From Stenopsyche tienmushanensis (taxonomy: Eukaryota > Arthropoda > Insecta > Trichoptera > Stenopsychidae), in the NCBI GenBank assembly GCA_008973525.1, contig WACJ01000296.1:62001-126000 (forward strand): 64,000 nt of DNA. The letters run 5' to 3'. The translations under genes were made by a program, and so were the position numbers. The notes under the pieces are model-generated. The model was not told the origin of the DNA. It made no database searches and saw only the letters and a list, made by a program, of their open reading frames with translations. Position 1 is the first letter of the stretch. Each line of letters starts with the position of its first letter. Positions 19,611-29,514 of this stretch are shown here, one piece after another.

Positions 19611-20184
19611 GTATGCGGGCATGTTTTATCAAAGCTAGTACGTGTAGCGGGCATATACACAAATTTTCGCAAAATTGGAAATCGTCATAAATCATTCAAT
19701 TTTAACCCAAATTTGAAATTTTTTTCACAAATGCTCATTAGAAGAATTATTCAATAATATTTGAGTAACATTTACATATGATATTATTTTCAGGTCATGA
19801 AAAAAATATGTGAATTTGACCAAAAAAAAAATTTTTCAGACAGAGGTATATTACAAATGAGTACTAAATATATTTATATTGTGATCCATAAAATGGTTAG
19901 GGACACGCACATGATGATATTAGGGTGATTCTTCCCCATCCGGATGTGGTGAAAATAAAATTTGTTATGAAGTAATGATATTGGTGTTAAATACACATAT
20001 TCCATGACCGATAAGATTATTTGTAACACTTTTCACTCTTTCGGTATATCACTTTCATTTAGGGGGTGAGGGTGGGTATTTTATAGAAAAATTACAAACT
20101 TTTAAAACTTACCAAATCTCTTCTCACCAAAGGTTCTTCCAATATACAATAGTTTTTAGAAACAGTTTATTTAACACATACACC
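19611..20184. other. 3' non-coding part of piggyBac-1
   Basis: AT-rich sequence between the left terminal repeat and the transposase C-terminus. A second GCGGGCAT at about 19,650 repeats the terminal motif as a subterminal direct repeat. No gene seen. Confidence 0.6.
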
Positions 20185-20641
20185 TCAATATCTCAAACGT
20201 GAATGGTAACTTGAAAAAAAAAACCCCTTTGTGTAAGGGTACCTTGCAGAATGCACACATGTATCTCGTATCGCCGCGTTTTTTATGGGCACTACACACA
20301 CGACACTTTCGGGTTGGATATTTAACTTTCGAACTTGAAATAATCGGTTATAGTTTATGTATACTAAAATCATTCAATAGTCTATAAGGGTGGTCACGTC
20401 TTCTTATAGCTCGAGTGGGTGTGGATGTTGACGGTTGAGAGTCGGTGATCTGGGCATGTGCACCTGCCATTTGAGATGGTCGTGTATTTTCTAATGCCCA
20501 ATTCCTTCCAACTTGGTATAAAAATTGTTTATATTTTGTTTTGTTGGATAGATGTGTCTTGTGGACACGAAATGCATTGAATAATGCACAGTTCAATATG
20601 TACATTACCACTCGTTTGGTCCACTTCACGGTTTTTCGCAT
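20185..20641 (-). pseudogene. piggyBac-1 transposase, C-terminal part
   Basis: Downstream half of the interrupted transposase. MRKTVKWTKRVVMYILNCAL (from 20,641) continues the frame lost at the LINE insertion. FLYQVGRNWAL follows, and a frameshift then leads to a degenerate cysteine-rich finger (20,373-20,185). The finger normally aids binding of the terminal repeats. Its cysteines are scattered over two frames, so the copy is dead even without the LINE. Confidence 0.85.
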
Positions 20642-20928
20642 GATATTATAATATTTATTTATTTTATTTATTTATTTATTTATTTATATATTTTCAAGAG
20701 AAACTTACAGCTATTACAGAAATAAAATAATTAAGTAGTTAAACAGAAGCCATTTATAAGTTTCTTCAGCTAACAAGAAATAAAATTAATTTAAAAAAGA
20801 AAAAAAAGAATTTGATACATATAAATTGATATACCGAAAAAAGGGAAAAAACACAAATAAGAAATTTAAAAAAACACTAATAAACAGTAGAAAACAGCAA
20901 AAAACAGGAATTAGCATTTATGTTAATA

Positions 20929-21459
20929 TTAAGATGGCTTGAAGAACGACAGTGCAAATGAATTTTTTATAGTGGACAAGCTATCATTAAATAGGTCCAC
21001 ATCCACATCTAAGCCATTGTATAAGCCGCACACTCTGACGATGTATGAGTTCTGACGATAGTTAGTGGAAAAAATGGGAATACGTAAAAGGGGCCATCTA
21101 CGTCTGGAGCGAATAGGAACAGATAATGAAAACTTGTTTAATATTGCCGGACAATCGATGGCGCCTTTAAGAAGTTTTGAAAGAAAAATTATATCAGCTA
21201 CGTTGCGACGAAGATATAATGGAAGAATATGGAATCTACGACATCTAGATATATAGTTGACATCCATTGTGTTGCATTTAAATGAGAGATATCGTAAAAA
21301 ACGTTTTTGAATCGCTTCAATTCTATCACTATAAATTGAGTAATATGGATTCCAGATTTGGCTCGCATACTCAAGATGACTTCTTACGTAAGAGCAATAT
21401 AAAATTTTAATGGTTTTGACAGACCGAAACTCCCTAGAACATCTGATAATAAAGCCCAA
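20929..21459 (-). pseudogene. LINE-c ORF2, C-terminal part after hAT insertion
   Basis: Continues ORF2 exactly where the hAT element interrupts it: the upstream part ends MVAKASRS and this part resumes LGFIIRCSREF. It contains the conserved thumb-like block ILYCSYVRSHLEYASQIWNPYY and ends FALSFFKPS with a stop. The reading frame itself has no lesion. Only the 1,260-bp insertion and its 8-bp duplication break the protein. Confidence 0.88.
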
Positions 21460-21656
21460 TGATCTAGATCAGTGTTTCCTAACCTTTTTAGTCTCGTTAC
21501 CCCTGTAGCCTATCAGGGAAACTGGTTTTACCCCCCTATAAATTTTTATCATGAAATTGCACAAAACTATACGAAATTACATTTTTAACATACTTTCTTG
21601 ATTAATTAATGATAGTTAATGTGAAAGTTGAAATTGTTTTGCATTTGCAAGTGTTT

Positions 21657-21998
21657 TTATGCTAAGTTTAGTTTCACCCAACGAATATTCTTAGAGTTGT
21701 CAGCTATAATCGGATATTCAGCAGCTACTTTTCGCCAAAATGTACAGAGGTAGTTTTGAAATTCCACTTCTCTGGAAGTGCTATTCTCGAGTAGTCTGAT
21801 AAATTCAACTTTGGCTGACACATCTTCGTCTTTAAAAAATCCCTCATCAGTAGAAAATGGTCCTAATATCCAAGAATTGAACTGACGATTGTTCATGTCC
21901 GGGAAATATACTGCAGATAAATGGTGAATCGCAGAATTTTCAAACGTGATTTTTACAGATTGGTCATTTACCAATTGCTCACACAGTTGTGTAAACAT
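21657..21998 (-). pseudogene. hAT transposase C-terminal fragment (SCAND3/ZBED-like)
   Basis: 113 codons: FNSWILGPFSTDEGFF, then EFIRLLENSTSREVEF and FWRKVAAEYPIIADNSKNI. Spacing and motifs match the C-terminal part of hAT transposases of the SCAND3/ZBED5-like group (WI-PF and FW--(V/L)--EYP blocks). The DDE core and the N-terminal finger are missing. It stops within the element, so it is a relic inside an internally deleted hAT. Confidence 0.75.
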
Positions 21999-22189
21999 CG
22001 ATATATCGTCAACTTGAACTCTGCGTTAGTAAAGTTCCAATTTATGCAGAAAACTTGAAACTTTATCCTATGCTGTCAAGCAGGGCCGTAACTAGTGTAT
22101 GATGCGCCCGTGGAAGGAATCTAAATTGCGCCCCCCCCCTCCAACAAAAAAAGGTTAAAAATAATGCCGAAAATGAGATAATTTCAAAT

Positions 22190-22425
22190 AAAAAAATGGA
22201 TTTCTTTCGGGAAATGGTCACTTTTAGGATCAAAATCATGGACGTAAAAAAATGGATTTCTTTCGGGAAATGGTCACTTTTAGGATCAAAATCATGGACG
22301 TAAAAAAATGGATTTCTTTCGGGAAATGGTCACTTTTAGGATCAAAATCATGGACGTAAAAAAATGGATTTCTTTCGGGAAATGGTCACTTTTAGGATCA
22401 AAATCATGGACGTAAAAAAATGGAA
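22190..22425. repeat. 56-bp tandem repeat, about four units, inside the hAT
   Basis: TGGATTTCTTTCGGGAAATG starts at 22,197, 22,253, 22,309 and 22,365, exactly 56 bp apart with virtually no differences. A degenerate further start (TGGAAAATAATG) lies at 22,421. The near-identity points to very recent expansion compared with the rest of the element. Confidence 0.96.
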
Positions 22426-22737
22426 AATAATGTATTTCTTTCGGGAAATGATCAAATTATGATGGTACAAATTAGTGCTCGAGTAAATTGAAACTGAACC
22501 GTCTCCGTGGGCCTCATCTTCATCCCTTCATCCCTCTACTTGCGAGAAGGATTGCTAGAAAAGAATTAGAACACAGTGAGAGATTTCTTGAAAGAGAGTA
22601 CAAACTACATGACGCTTCCCTGTCATTCTATTATTATATCTATATACCAAAAAATAACAGCGTCATTACCCCCGCAGAATAGCCATTTTACCCCTCGAGG
22701 GGTAAATACCCCCAGGTTAGGAACCACTGATCTAGAT

Positions 22738-25115
22738 GCTTTAGCAACCATTAAATCAATATGTCTATCAAAAAGCATTTTATTATCATGAATGACACCC
22801 AAATCCCTAAAAGAGTTTACTCTTGGGACAGCCTGATTATTAAGAAAATATACCGAATTTAGAAGATTTTTTTTCCGAGAAAAAGTAACCAGAGCGCATT
22901 TTGAAACGTTAAGATCTAATTTATTTATTCGGCAATATTCCGCAAATCTGTCTAGGTCATCTTGGAAGGCTGCGATATCAGAGATAGATTCAATGGTTTT
23001 GAGGATTTTCATGTCGTCAGCAAACAAGAGAAACCTTGTGTTACTGAAGCAATCACCAATGTCGTTGACAAAAAATATAAAGAGTAGCGGTCCCAGAAGC
23101 GAGCCCTGCGGTACACCTGAGGGAATACACCGCCAGTTAGATTTAAATCCATTGCTTACGACAGCCTGGGATCTTCGTCCGATGTAGGAGGCCAACCATC
23201 TCAGCAGGTTACCATGAATTCCTGCTTTAAAAAGTTTCTGAAGCAGGATAACATGATCTAATCTATCAAAAGCCTTGCTGAAATCCGTAAATACCACGTC
23301 AACAACACCTCCATTGTCCATGGTCTTGGTGATAAATTCATTGGAGAGAGTCAGGTTGGTGACTGTTGACTTGCATTTGAGAAAACCATGTTGGAATGGG
23401 TTAAAATAATTCTTGTAAGTACTATATAACTGTTCATAAATGACACTTTCAAAAACTTTTGCAAAGATGCACAACTTAGAAATTGGCCTATAGTTCTCAA
23501 TAAGGTTCTTGGGTCCCTTTTTATGGATAGGACTTACATATGCCGATTTCCATATGCATGGCATAAATCCCTCGCACAGAGATCGTCTAAAGAGTAAGGT
23601 GAGAGGATAGGCCAGTTCATGCGAGCATTTTACAATAAAAAGTGGAGAGATAGCGTCAGGCCCTGCCGATTTGCTTATATCGAGAGTAGTCAATATTTTC
23701 TCCACGCAAAAGGAAGAAACAGAGATATCATTTATGAAGTATATGGCCTCACTCATGTCGATGCCATTTATATTATCCAAAATCGGGACACTGGTGTTAT
23801 GTACATCCAAAAATGTTGAATGAAAATAATTAGCAAACATTTCGCAAACGGCATCACCTGAGTCAGCAGCAATATCATTATGATACATGCGAGAAGGCAG
23901 AGCACTAGAATTAGTTTTACTTTTAATATAGGACCAAAAAACTTTTGGGTTGTTGCGAATAGACGACTCGATGTTATCGATATAATTTCGGTAAGATTTA
24001 CGCTCGAGGTCTTTAAATCGTTGTCTGAGAAGTTTGAATGATAAATAATCGGATTGATTTTTATAAATTTTAAACTTTTTGTGATATTTATGTTTTTCTT
24101 TAGCAATTTTTATTAATGGCTTTGTATACCACGGCGGATATTTATTTGGAAACAATTTAATTGTGGGAACAAATTTGTTCAATAGATCGTTTAAAATATC
24201 ATAAAATTGCGACACAGCCTCATCTAGAGTACCCACAGATAGGATTTGGGACCAGTTAATTTCAGAAAGATGGTGAGATATAGAAGTAAAGTCACCTTTA
24301 CTAAATTGATATTTGAATCTCGGTGGCATTGGTTGAAAACTAAAGTGTAGATTACATACTTCAATGTACAGTGCTTTGTGGTGTTTGTCTTCCGGCACTA
24401 AGGGTATATCAGGCGATGACACTGACAAAGTTTTGTTAGAGATGACTAAATCTAGAATTTTGTTATTAAGATTATGAATTGAATTATATTGAAAAAGGTC
24501 AAAGGTATCGCAGATATCCATAAAGTTGAGTTGACTTTTACCGAGTACATTGTTAGGAATTAAGGATGAACCATCGTCGATTGGTGACCAGAAGATATTA
24601 GGCATGTTGAAGTCACCCAAGATTAAGAAAATGTCATTTTGATCAGAGAAGGATGAAATAATATCAAAGAGTTTATTTGAAAAGGACTCCAAGTGCGGGA
24701 TAAAATTCTTCCCAGGACTTAGATAAATAGTGGCGATATGCATTTTGTAGGCTATGTTATGTTGATCACGAAAGGTAATAGTAATCCAAAGATCTTCAGC
24801 ACTGGATCTCCAACCGACTCTCTCCTCAGCAATGAGATCTTTGCGGATCGCTAAAAGGACCCCACCACCACGGGACTGACCAGACTCAAAGTAACTCCTG
24901 TCCGCGCGCCATACTGTATAACGCTCGTCAAATAATTCAGCGTTGCTTATGCCGTCAAGAAGCCATGTCTCAGTTAGAGATACTATATCATAGAATTGTG
25001 AGAGCATGTTTTTACGAAATTCATTAGTTTTGGTGCGTAAGCCTCGTACATTCTGATAATATACCTTAAAAGAAGTTATAAATTGTTTAATAGAAATATG
25101 GAAATAATATAGTTA
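22738..25115 (-). pseudogene. LINE-c ORF2, endonuclease and RT part
   Basis: APE-type endonuclease plus reverse transcriptase. The endonuclease reads in frame from about 25,070 (FKVYYQNVRGLRTKT, upstream of the first ATG at 25,007). Counting from that ATG: SLTETW with catalytic Glu13, LGDFNMPN (131-138) with D132 and N134, EDKHHKALYIEV (His near 209). RT: GPDAISP (450), NYRPISK (506), FTDFSKAFDRLDH (573-585, D575), SGVPQGSLLGP (630-640) and LLFADD (661-666). No ATG was found before the YYQNVRG motif, so the start is uncertain. Protein is lost at the hAT insertion. Confidence 0.9.
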
Positions 25116-25587
25116 ATATCAAAATAGTCGAACGAGGTAAACATACGCACATGATATAATAAATTGAAAAATGGAGTTATATTATTTGTTAAGAAATATG
25201 GACATTTGCATTTGAAATAGTGTAATAAAAATATTGGTAATGGGAGTACATGCATGTAAATGTTTGAAGTCAATGCGATATTGTAAAAATAAGTAGGTAT
25301 TGAAATTATATTAAAGTATAGTGATAATAGCAAATATATCCTAGCCGTCGAAATAAAATGAATAATAATGAGGCCAGATCCCGTTACCTGCTCCCGTTGT
25401 CCAAACTTAAACATCATCATATCAGTCATAGTGGCAACAATAATACAATAGCATGAAGAGATGGATGCGGCATTCAAACATATGTAAATTAAAATAAGTT
25501 GATTTGAAGGTAGACAGAAACAATCTTGACATTGATATTGACAATTTATAATAAATGAAATGTAGGAAAAAATAAGTAATGGGTAAT
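25116..25587. other. LINE-c spacer between ORF1 and ORF2
   Basis: AT-rich, non-coding. It aligns with window positions 1-395 of LINE-a, including a GGT/ACCTGCTCCCGTTG-type GC-richer patch near 25,390 (CGCTCCCGTTG near 213 in LINE-a). Confidence 0.7.
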
Positions 25588-26532
25588 TTAATGGATTTTC
25601 TTTAAATCCCGTTCTGTGTGAATTGCCAAAATTGGTGAGGTGTCGTTTTTCCTCACTAAAATTTTCGAGTTTTTTACCCACACATACAAAAAACCTCGAT
25701 CTTTGGCCGTGGTTTTCGCCTTCGTGAGTAGCATTTTGTTAGTAATAGTCAGATGATCGTTGACAAAAACTCGTCTGACATCTGAAAATCCAAGGTCACT
25801 GGATGACAGCGATTTCATACGCCGTGCTGCTGTTAAGAATTCTTCCTTGAGATGGTAATTCGCGAAGGAAGCAACAATAGCCTTAGAGTCGTTATTGGCT
25901 CGAGAGGGAACCCTTGCAACAAAGTTTATTGAACTAGACGAAATAGGGCATTTAATTATGACGCCTAACTTGATAACAGTATCCATCACGTTTTCCGTTT
26001 TTGAAGGTGGGACTCCTTTAATTTCTATGTTGTTTCTTCTTGACCATTGCTCCTTCTCATTTAATTTAATTTCAAGGAGGTCCAACTTGTTTTGAAGTGC
26101 CGTAGTGTCAAGGTGTGATTTTTCGAGGGCATTTATTCTGGTATCAAGTTTCTGGACCTTCATAGTAAAATCGTTGATGAGCGAGTGAGCCATCTCCACA
26201 GAGCTTTTTAATGAACTAATTTCAACTTTTAACAATTTAATGTCCTCCGACATTGGCTTAATTGGAGCCAAGTCCATTCTTATGCTCCTTAGTTCAGCGA
26301 GTAGTTGGTCCATGGATGGTGATGAGGTGGAGCCAGGCAGTAGATCACCTCCAGAGGGAGACGAAGTAATGGCTGACTTACAGGAAGCACACTTCCAATG
26401 AAGCTTTCTGTCACCAAGATTCTTGAATCCCCGTTCGGTTATGCCTGCGCAGGGAAAGTCGAATTTCAACTTGCAGATGCTGCACAAGGCACCGTTTGAA
26501 CTTTCAGTATTGCACTTCGCACACGTAAACAT
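25588..26532 (-). CDS. LINE-c ORF1 protein, intact 314 aa
   Basis: Nucleic-acid-binding ORF1 protein of a CR1/jockey-type LINE. Residues 1-52 form a PHD-like cysteine cluster (CAKC, CSIC, C28, WKCASC). Residues 60-150 are heptad-rich, probably a coiled coil for oligomerisation. RRNNIEIKGVPPSKTENV (about 163-180) opens an RRM-like domain, followed by VARVPSR, VNDHLTITNKMLLTKAK and the C-terminal YVWVKNSKILVRKND block. ATG at 26,532 fits the start of LINE-a. The frame is uninterrupted, unlike LINE-a, so LINE-c is the younger copy. Confidence 0.9.
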   Translation of the reverse strand: MFTCAKCNTESSNGALCSICKLKFDFPCAGITERGFKNLGDRKLHWKCASCKSAITSSPSGGDLLPGSTSSPSMDQLLAELRSIRMDLAPIKPMSEDIKLLKVEISSLKSSVEMAHSLINDFTMKVQKLDTRINALEKSHLDTTALQNKLDLLEIKLNEKEQWSRRNNIEIKGVPPSKTENVMDTVIKLGVIIKCPISSSSINFVARVPSRANNDSKAIVASFANYHLKEEFLTAARRMKSLSSSDLGFSDVRRVFVNDHLTITNKMLLTKAKTTAKDRGFLYVWVKNSKILVRKNDTSPILAIHTERDLKKIH

Positions 26533-26668
26533 TGATATATAGATAAAGATACACCGGATTAATTCAACTGATTAATTCAATTATATATACGTTTGAGAAG
26601 CACAGGGATCTTATATGACCGGAGGCACGAGTACTCTCTGACAGGTCCGAAACAGTAATGTATGATAT

Positions 26669-27990
26669 ATATTGATCTGATATATATTGATAAATAATAT
26701 GATATATATTGATCTGCTCGGTCCACCCCCTTCATATATTTATTATATTCTATGACACAGGTAGGTTTCATTATAGGTGATCCAGTTTGCCAGTGTACTC
26801 TACCTGTGTCAGCTATATCTGCAGAATGTATATTTGAAATCATCCGTACATAGCGCTTTGATTTCCAAATAAGTAGCAAAGTTCCGTGTCTATTTCTTCT
26901 GAAAATTGTTTGGTTTTGTTGGAGGCTAGCGTTTTTCAGGACCAATGGTAATCCCCTATTCACACGAATTGTTCCACAAACACGGATTTTGTTGTGAAGT
27001 AATCTTTCGGTGGTTACTACGCTGTTATAGAAGTTGTCCATAAAGACGTGGTGCCACTTTCCGAAATGTGGTTGAAGGGCCGTTTCTATTGTTTCCAGCA
27101 ACGGAATGTGTTCTGCAGAGTAGATATGGAGGTTGCAAATGTATCCCGAGGTAGATTCGCATACCATCCGTACAAGTATTCCGTATTTTTTAATTTTTGC
27201 TGGATTTTTATTTAACTCGGAAAGACAATCTACCCCTCCAAGGAATTATACTCTCATCCAAAGATAGCTGTTGTGTCGGTTTATAAACGGATAAAAATTT
27301 AGGCTCGAAGTAGTCAAGGATTGGTTTGATTTTAGATAATCTTCCGGCATCGGGCAAATTTTCGTTGTCGCTGAAATGCCATGCTTGCCAAATTTGTCGG
27401 AAGCGATCCCTGCTCATTACTTGGGAGAAAATTGGAGTAATACGTCCAGGATCAGTCGTCCAATAAATGTCTCGTGTGTCTTTCCTTACACTACCCATAA
27501 TGAGAATTAGCCCGAGAATTTTTTTCATTTCACACAATGTGATATTTCTCCACTTCACTGTTTTTGTACTGGTTTGGAATTTATCTATGTTTTGGTCATG
27601 ATAGCGGTTGGATTCGGTAACAAACATTGTAAATAAGTCTTCGCCAATAAATAATTCCACGTTGTTCATAATGTCTGTAAAATCGGTTGGTAAAACTTTC
27701 ACTCCTGGATGACCGGTAAATTGTTCTACAACAGGAGGGTTGTCAATTTCTGACCACTCTGGAACCACTATATTTGCTTCAACTTCCGGATCACTTTGTT
27801 CATTTTCATCTTCACTAGACAATCGGTAAATTCTAGGGCGAGTTCTCACAGGAAACATGTCACTATCATTCGAACTTTCATCGTACGAAATATCACTGTC
27901 AGCAATGTTGTCATCAACTGAATAGTCTGAATCAGAGTCTGCTAGTATTTCATCAATATATCTACTGGAATTTTCTTCGTTGGAACTCAT
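26669..27990 (-). pseudogene. piggyBac-1 transposase, N-terminal and catalytic part
   Basis: From ATG at 27,990 (MSSNEENSSRY; frame is open further upstream but without support). An acidic N-terminus (DSDSDYSVDDNIADSD) is followed by MSRDRFRQIWQAWHFSDN, YKPTQQLSLDESIIPWRG with the first catalytic Asp (about residue 245), a one-step frameshift near 27,210, then KKYGILVRMVCES, WHHVFMDNFYNS (second Asp) and MKGVDRADQYIS (third Asp). The protein is then cut by LINE-c. The triad is complete, so the element was coding-competent before the frameshift and the insertion. Confidence 0.9.
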
Positions 27991-28387
27991 GGTGTACAAA
28001 AAAAATACTCGAGACAAAAGGACACCGCGATTTACACGTAAACCTAACTGGAATGCACCCAAATCGGAACTAATTCAGTCTGACGATTCGGTTAGCCGAT
28101 TTCGATTCGTCAAGTGTTTTTTTGTCCTGCATATGTAGATGAGTTATGTCGTTTAGTGACAAATCGACTGCAGGTGTGGATTTTGACACTCATACGCGTC
28201 AAAAACTGTTTCCGTCGTATTTATTGCATATATGCCTGGAACACGAATTCGTCGAAAAAAATAAAACCGGGAAATAATATTTTTAAAAGATTTCATAGAT
28301 GACAGCGTAGCATATGGCCTATCGACTTAAAAAAAGTGGACGAAGATCACTGTTACCCGCGTTTGCGCATGGAATTCTACATACTGA

Positions 28388-28457
28388 GATTCTAGTCCCC
28401 CGCGTTCAGCGATCGGCGCTCCCAGGACTAGAATCACTGCTTCCCGCATGCAATGTG
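28388..28457. repeat. Right terminus of piggyBac-1 with subterminal inverted repeat
   Basis: GATTCTAGTCC (28,388-28,398) and GGACTAGAATC (28,425-28,435) are a perfect 11-bp inverted pair. The terminal GCATGCAATGTG and TTAA follow (28,458-28,461). Subterminal inverted repeats are typical of piggyBac ends and serve as transposase-binding sites. Confidence 0.85.
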
Positions 28458-28461
28458 TTAA

Positions 28462-28984
28462 ACTTGTTTGCAAATGGTTGATAATGATCAGATTTATCTT
28501 TCTAGCGATATAAAAAATTGTATAGGCAATTTTGCAAAGATAATTGTGCAATGAAATGAGTATTTGCATGCTTAGATCCTTTCAAAGCTGTTTTTGAATG
28601 AATGTTTTCGAGTTGAAACATTTTAAAGTTGTTTTTTGCCAACATTAAACTTGTTTGCAAATGGTTGATAATGATCAGATTTATCTTTCTAGCGATTTAA
28701 AAAATTGTATAGGCAATTTTGCAAAGATAATTGTGCAATGAAATGAGTATTTGCATGCTTAGATCCTTTCAAAGCTGTTTTTGAATGAATGTTTTCGAGT
28801 TGAAACATTTTAAAGTTGTTTTTTGCCAACATTAAACTTGTTTGCAAATGGTTGATAATGATCAGATTTATCTTTCTAATGATATAAAAAATTGTAAAGG
28901 CAATTTGGCAAAGATAATTGTGCAATGAAATGAGTATTTGCATACTTAGATCTTTTTAAAGCTGTTTTTGAATGAATGTTTCAG
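28462..28984. repeat. 187-bp repeat, about 2.8 units, copy E
   Basis: Starts within a unit at ACTTGTTTGCAAATGG directly after the piggyBac-1 TTAA. Landmarks lie at about 28,570, 28,757 and 28,945. All full units are B subtype with the TTTTTTGCC variant seen in copies A, C and D. Confidence 0.95.
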
Positions 28985-29298
28985 AGTTTAAACATTTCCA
29001 AGTTGGTACTTTCCGTCAATTTTTTTTGGGCTCTTGTACTGTAAATATGAAAAGAGTTGTAAACTAGTGTACCAATTGTCGGTACAGACAGTATGACCTT
29101 TACGCAAAAGTGGATGTAATAATGCCATCAACACATTTGTTGATGTTGATCTTTAAATCCCAACTGTTTTCTATTATATACTTGCAAACTATAAGTATAT
29201 CCGGAACTTGTACAGAGTTTAAAAATTTTCAAGCCATATCTATGTCGCTTCGATTTTATGTACTGGCGAAAAGATATTCTTCCCTGAAAGGGAATCAT
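28985..29298. repeat. Composite block copy E, left part of spacer
   Basis: Matches 5,641-5,952 up to GGGAATCATTTAA. The block is split there by piggyBac-2 and resumes at 31,839. Confidence 0.9.
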
Positions 29299-29514
29299 TT
29301 AACCCTTAAATGGACGATTTTTTTTTTACGTTTTAAAAAAATATATTTGTATAATAGACATGTATTACTGTCTAGGAAAAATGAGTAAAAAAATCTAGAC
29401 ATGAATTTACTATTTTTTTTTTGCAATAATGTGAGTGTTGTTTATAAACTATTCAATGACATTTTGCAAGTATGGGTAAAATAAGAGTGGATATTGTTTT
29501 TGAAATGTGTTTAT

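Larger units (their letters stand above)
21470..22729 (-). mobile_element. hAT element inside LINE-c, 8-bp target duplication
   Basis: Starts CAGTGTTTCCTAACC and ends, read from the other strand, CAGTGGTTCCTAACC. It is flanked by perfect 8-bp copies of ATCTAGAT (21,462-21,469 and 22,730-22,737), the hAT hallmark. At 1,260 bp it holds only a transposase fragment and a 56-bp tandem repeat, so it is non-autonomous. A perfect 20-bp palindrome (22,687-22,706) lies near the right end. Confidence 0.92.
20647..26661 (-). mobile_element. LINE-c: near-complete CR1/jockey-type LINE with hAT insertion
   Basis: Minus-strand LINE: 5' UTR of about 130 bp, ORF1 (26,532-25,588), AT-rich spacer, ORF2 (about 25,115-20,929, minus the hAT), about 260 bp of 3' UTR and a (TAAA)n tail at 20,650-20,690. 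ATGATAT flanks both sides (20,640-20,646 and 26,662-26,668), the likely target duplication inside the piggyBac-1 transposase. Length without the hAT is about 4.75 kb, full size for the clade. Confidence 0.88.
19605..28457 (-). mobile_element. piggyBac-1 element with nested LINE and hAT insertions
   Basis: Left terminus CACTTTGTATGCGGG at 19,605 preceded by TTAA; right terminus, read from the other strand, CACATTGCATGCGGG at 28,457 followed by TTAA. The transposase is on the minus strand, split by LINE-c (20,647-26,661), which in turn carries a hAT element. Removing LINE-c leaves about 2.8 kb, normal for piggyBac. The flanking DNA differs: Helitron-type sequence on the left, 187-bp repeat on the right. 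Confidence 0.85.

Noticed and set aside
25076..25681. 201-codon minus-strand frame between the LINE-c ORFs
   Set aside because: Low-complexity Ile, Tyr and Phe-rich translation of the AT-rich spacer. It overlaps ORF1 and ORF2 in other frames and has no counterpart in LINE-a.
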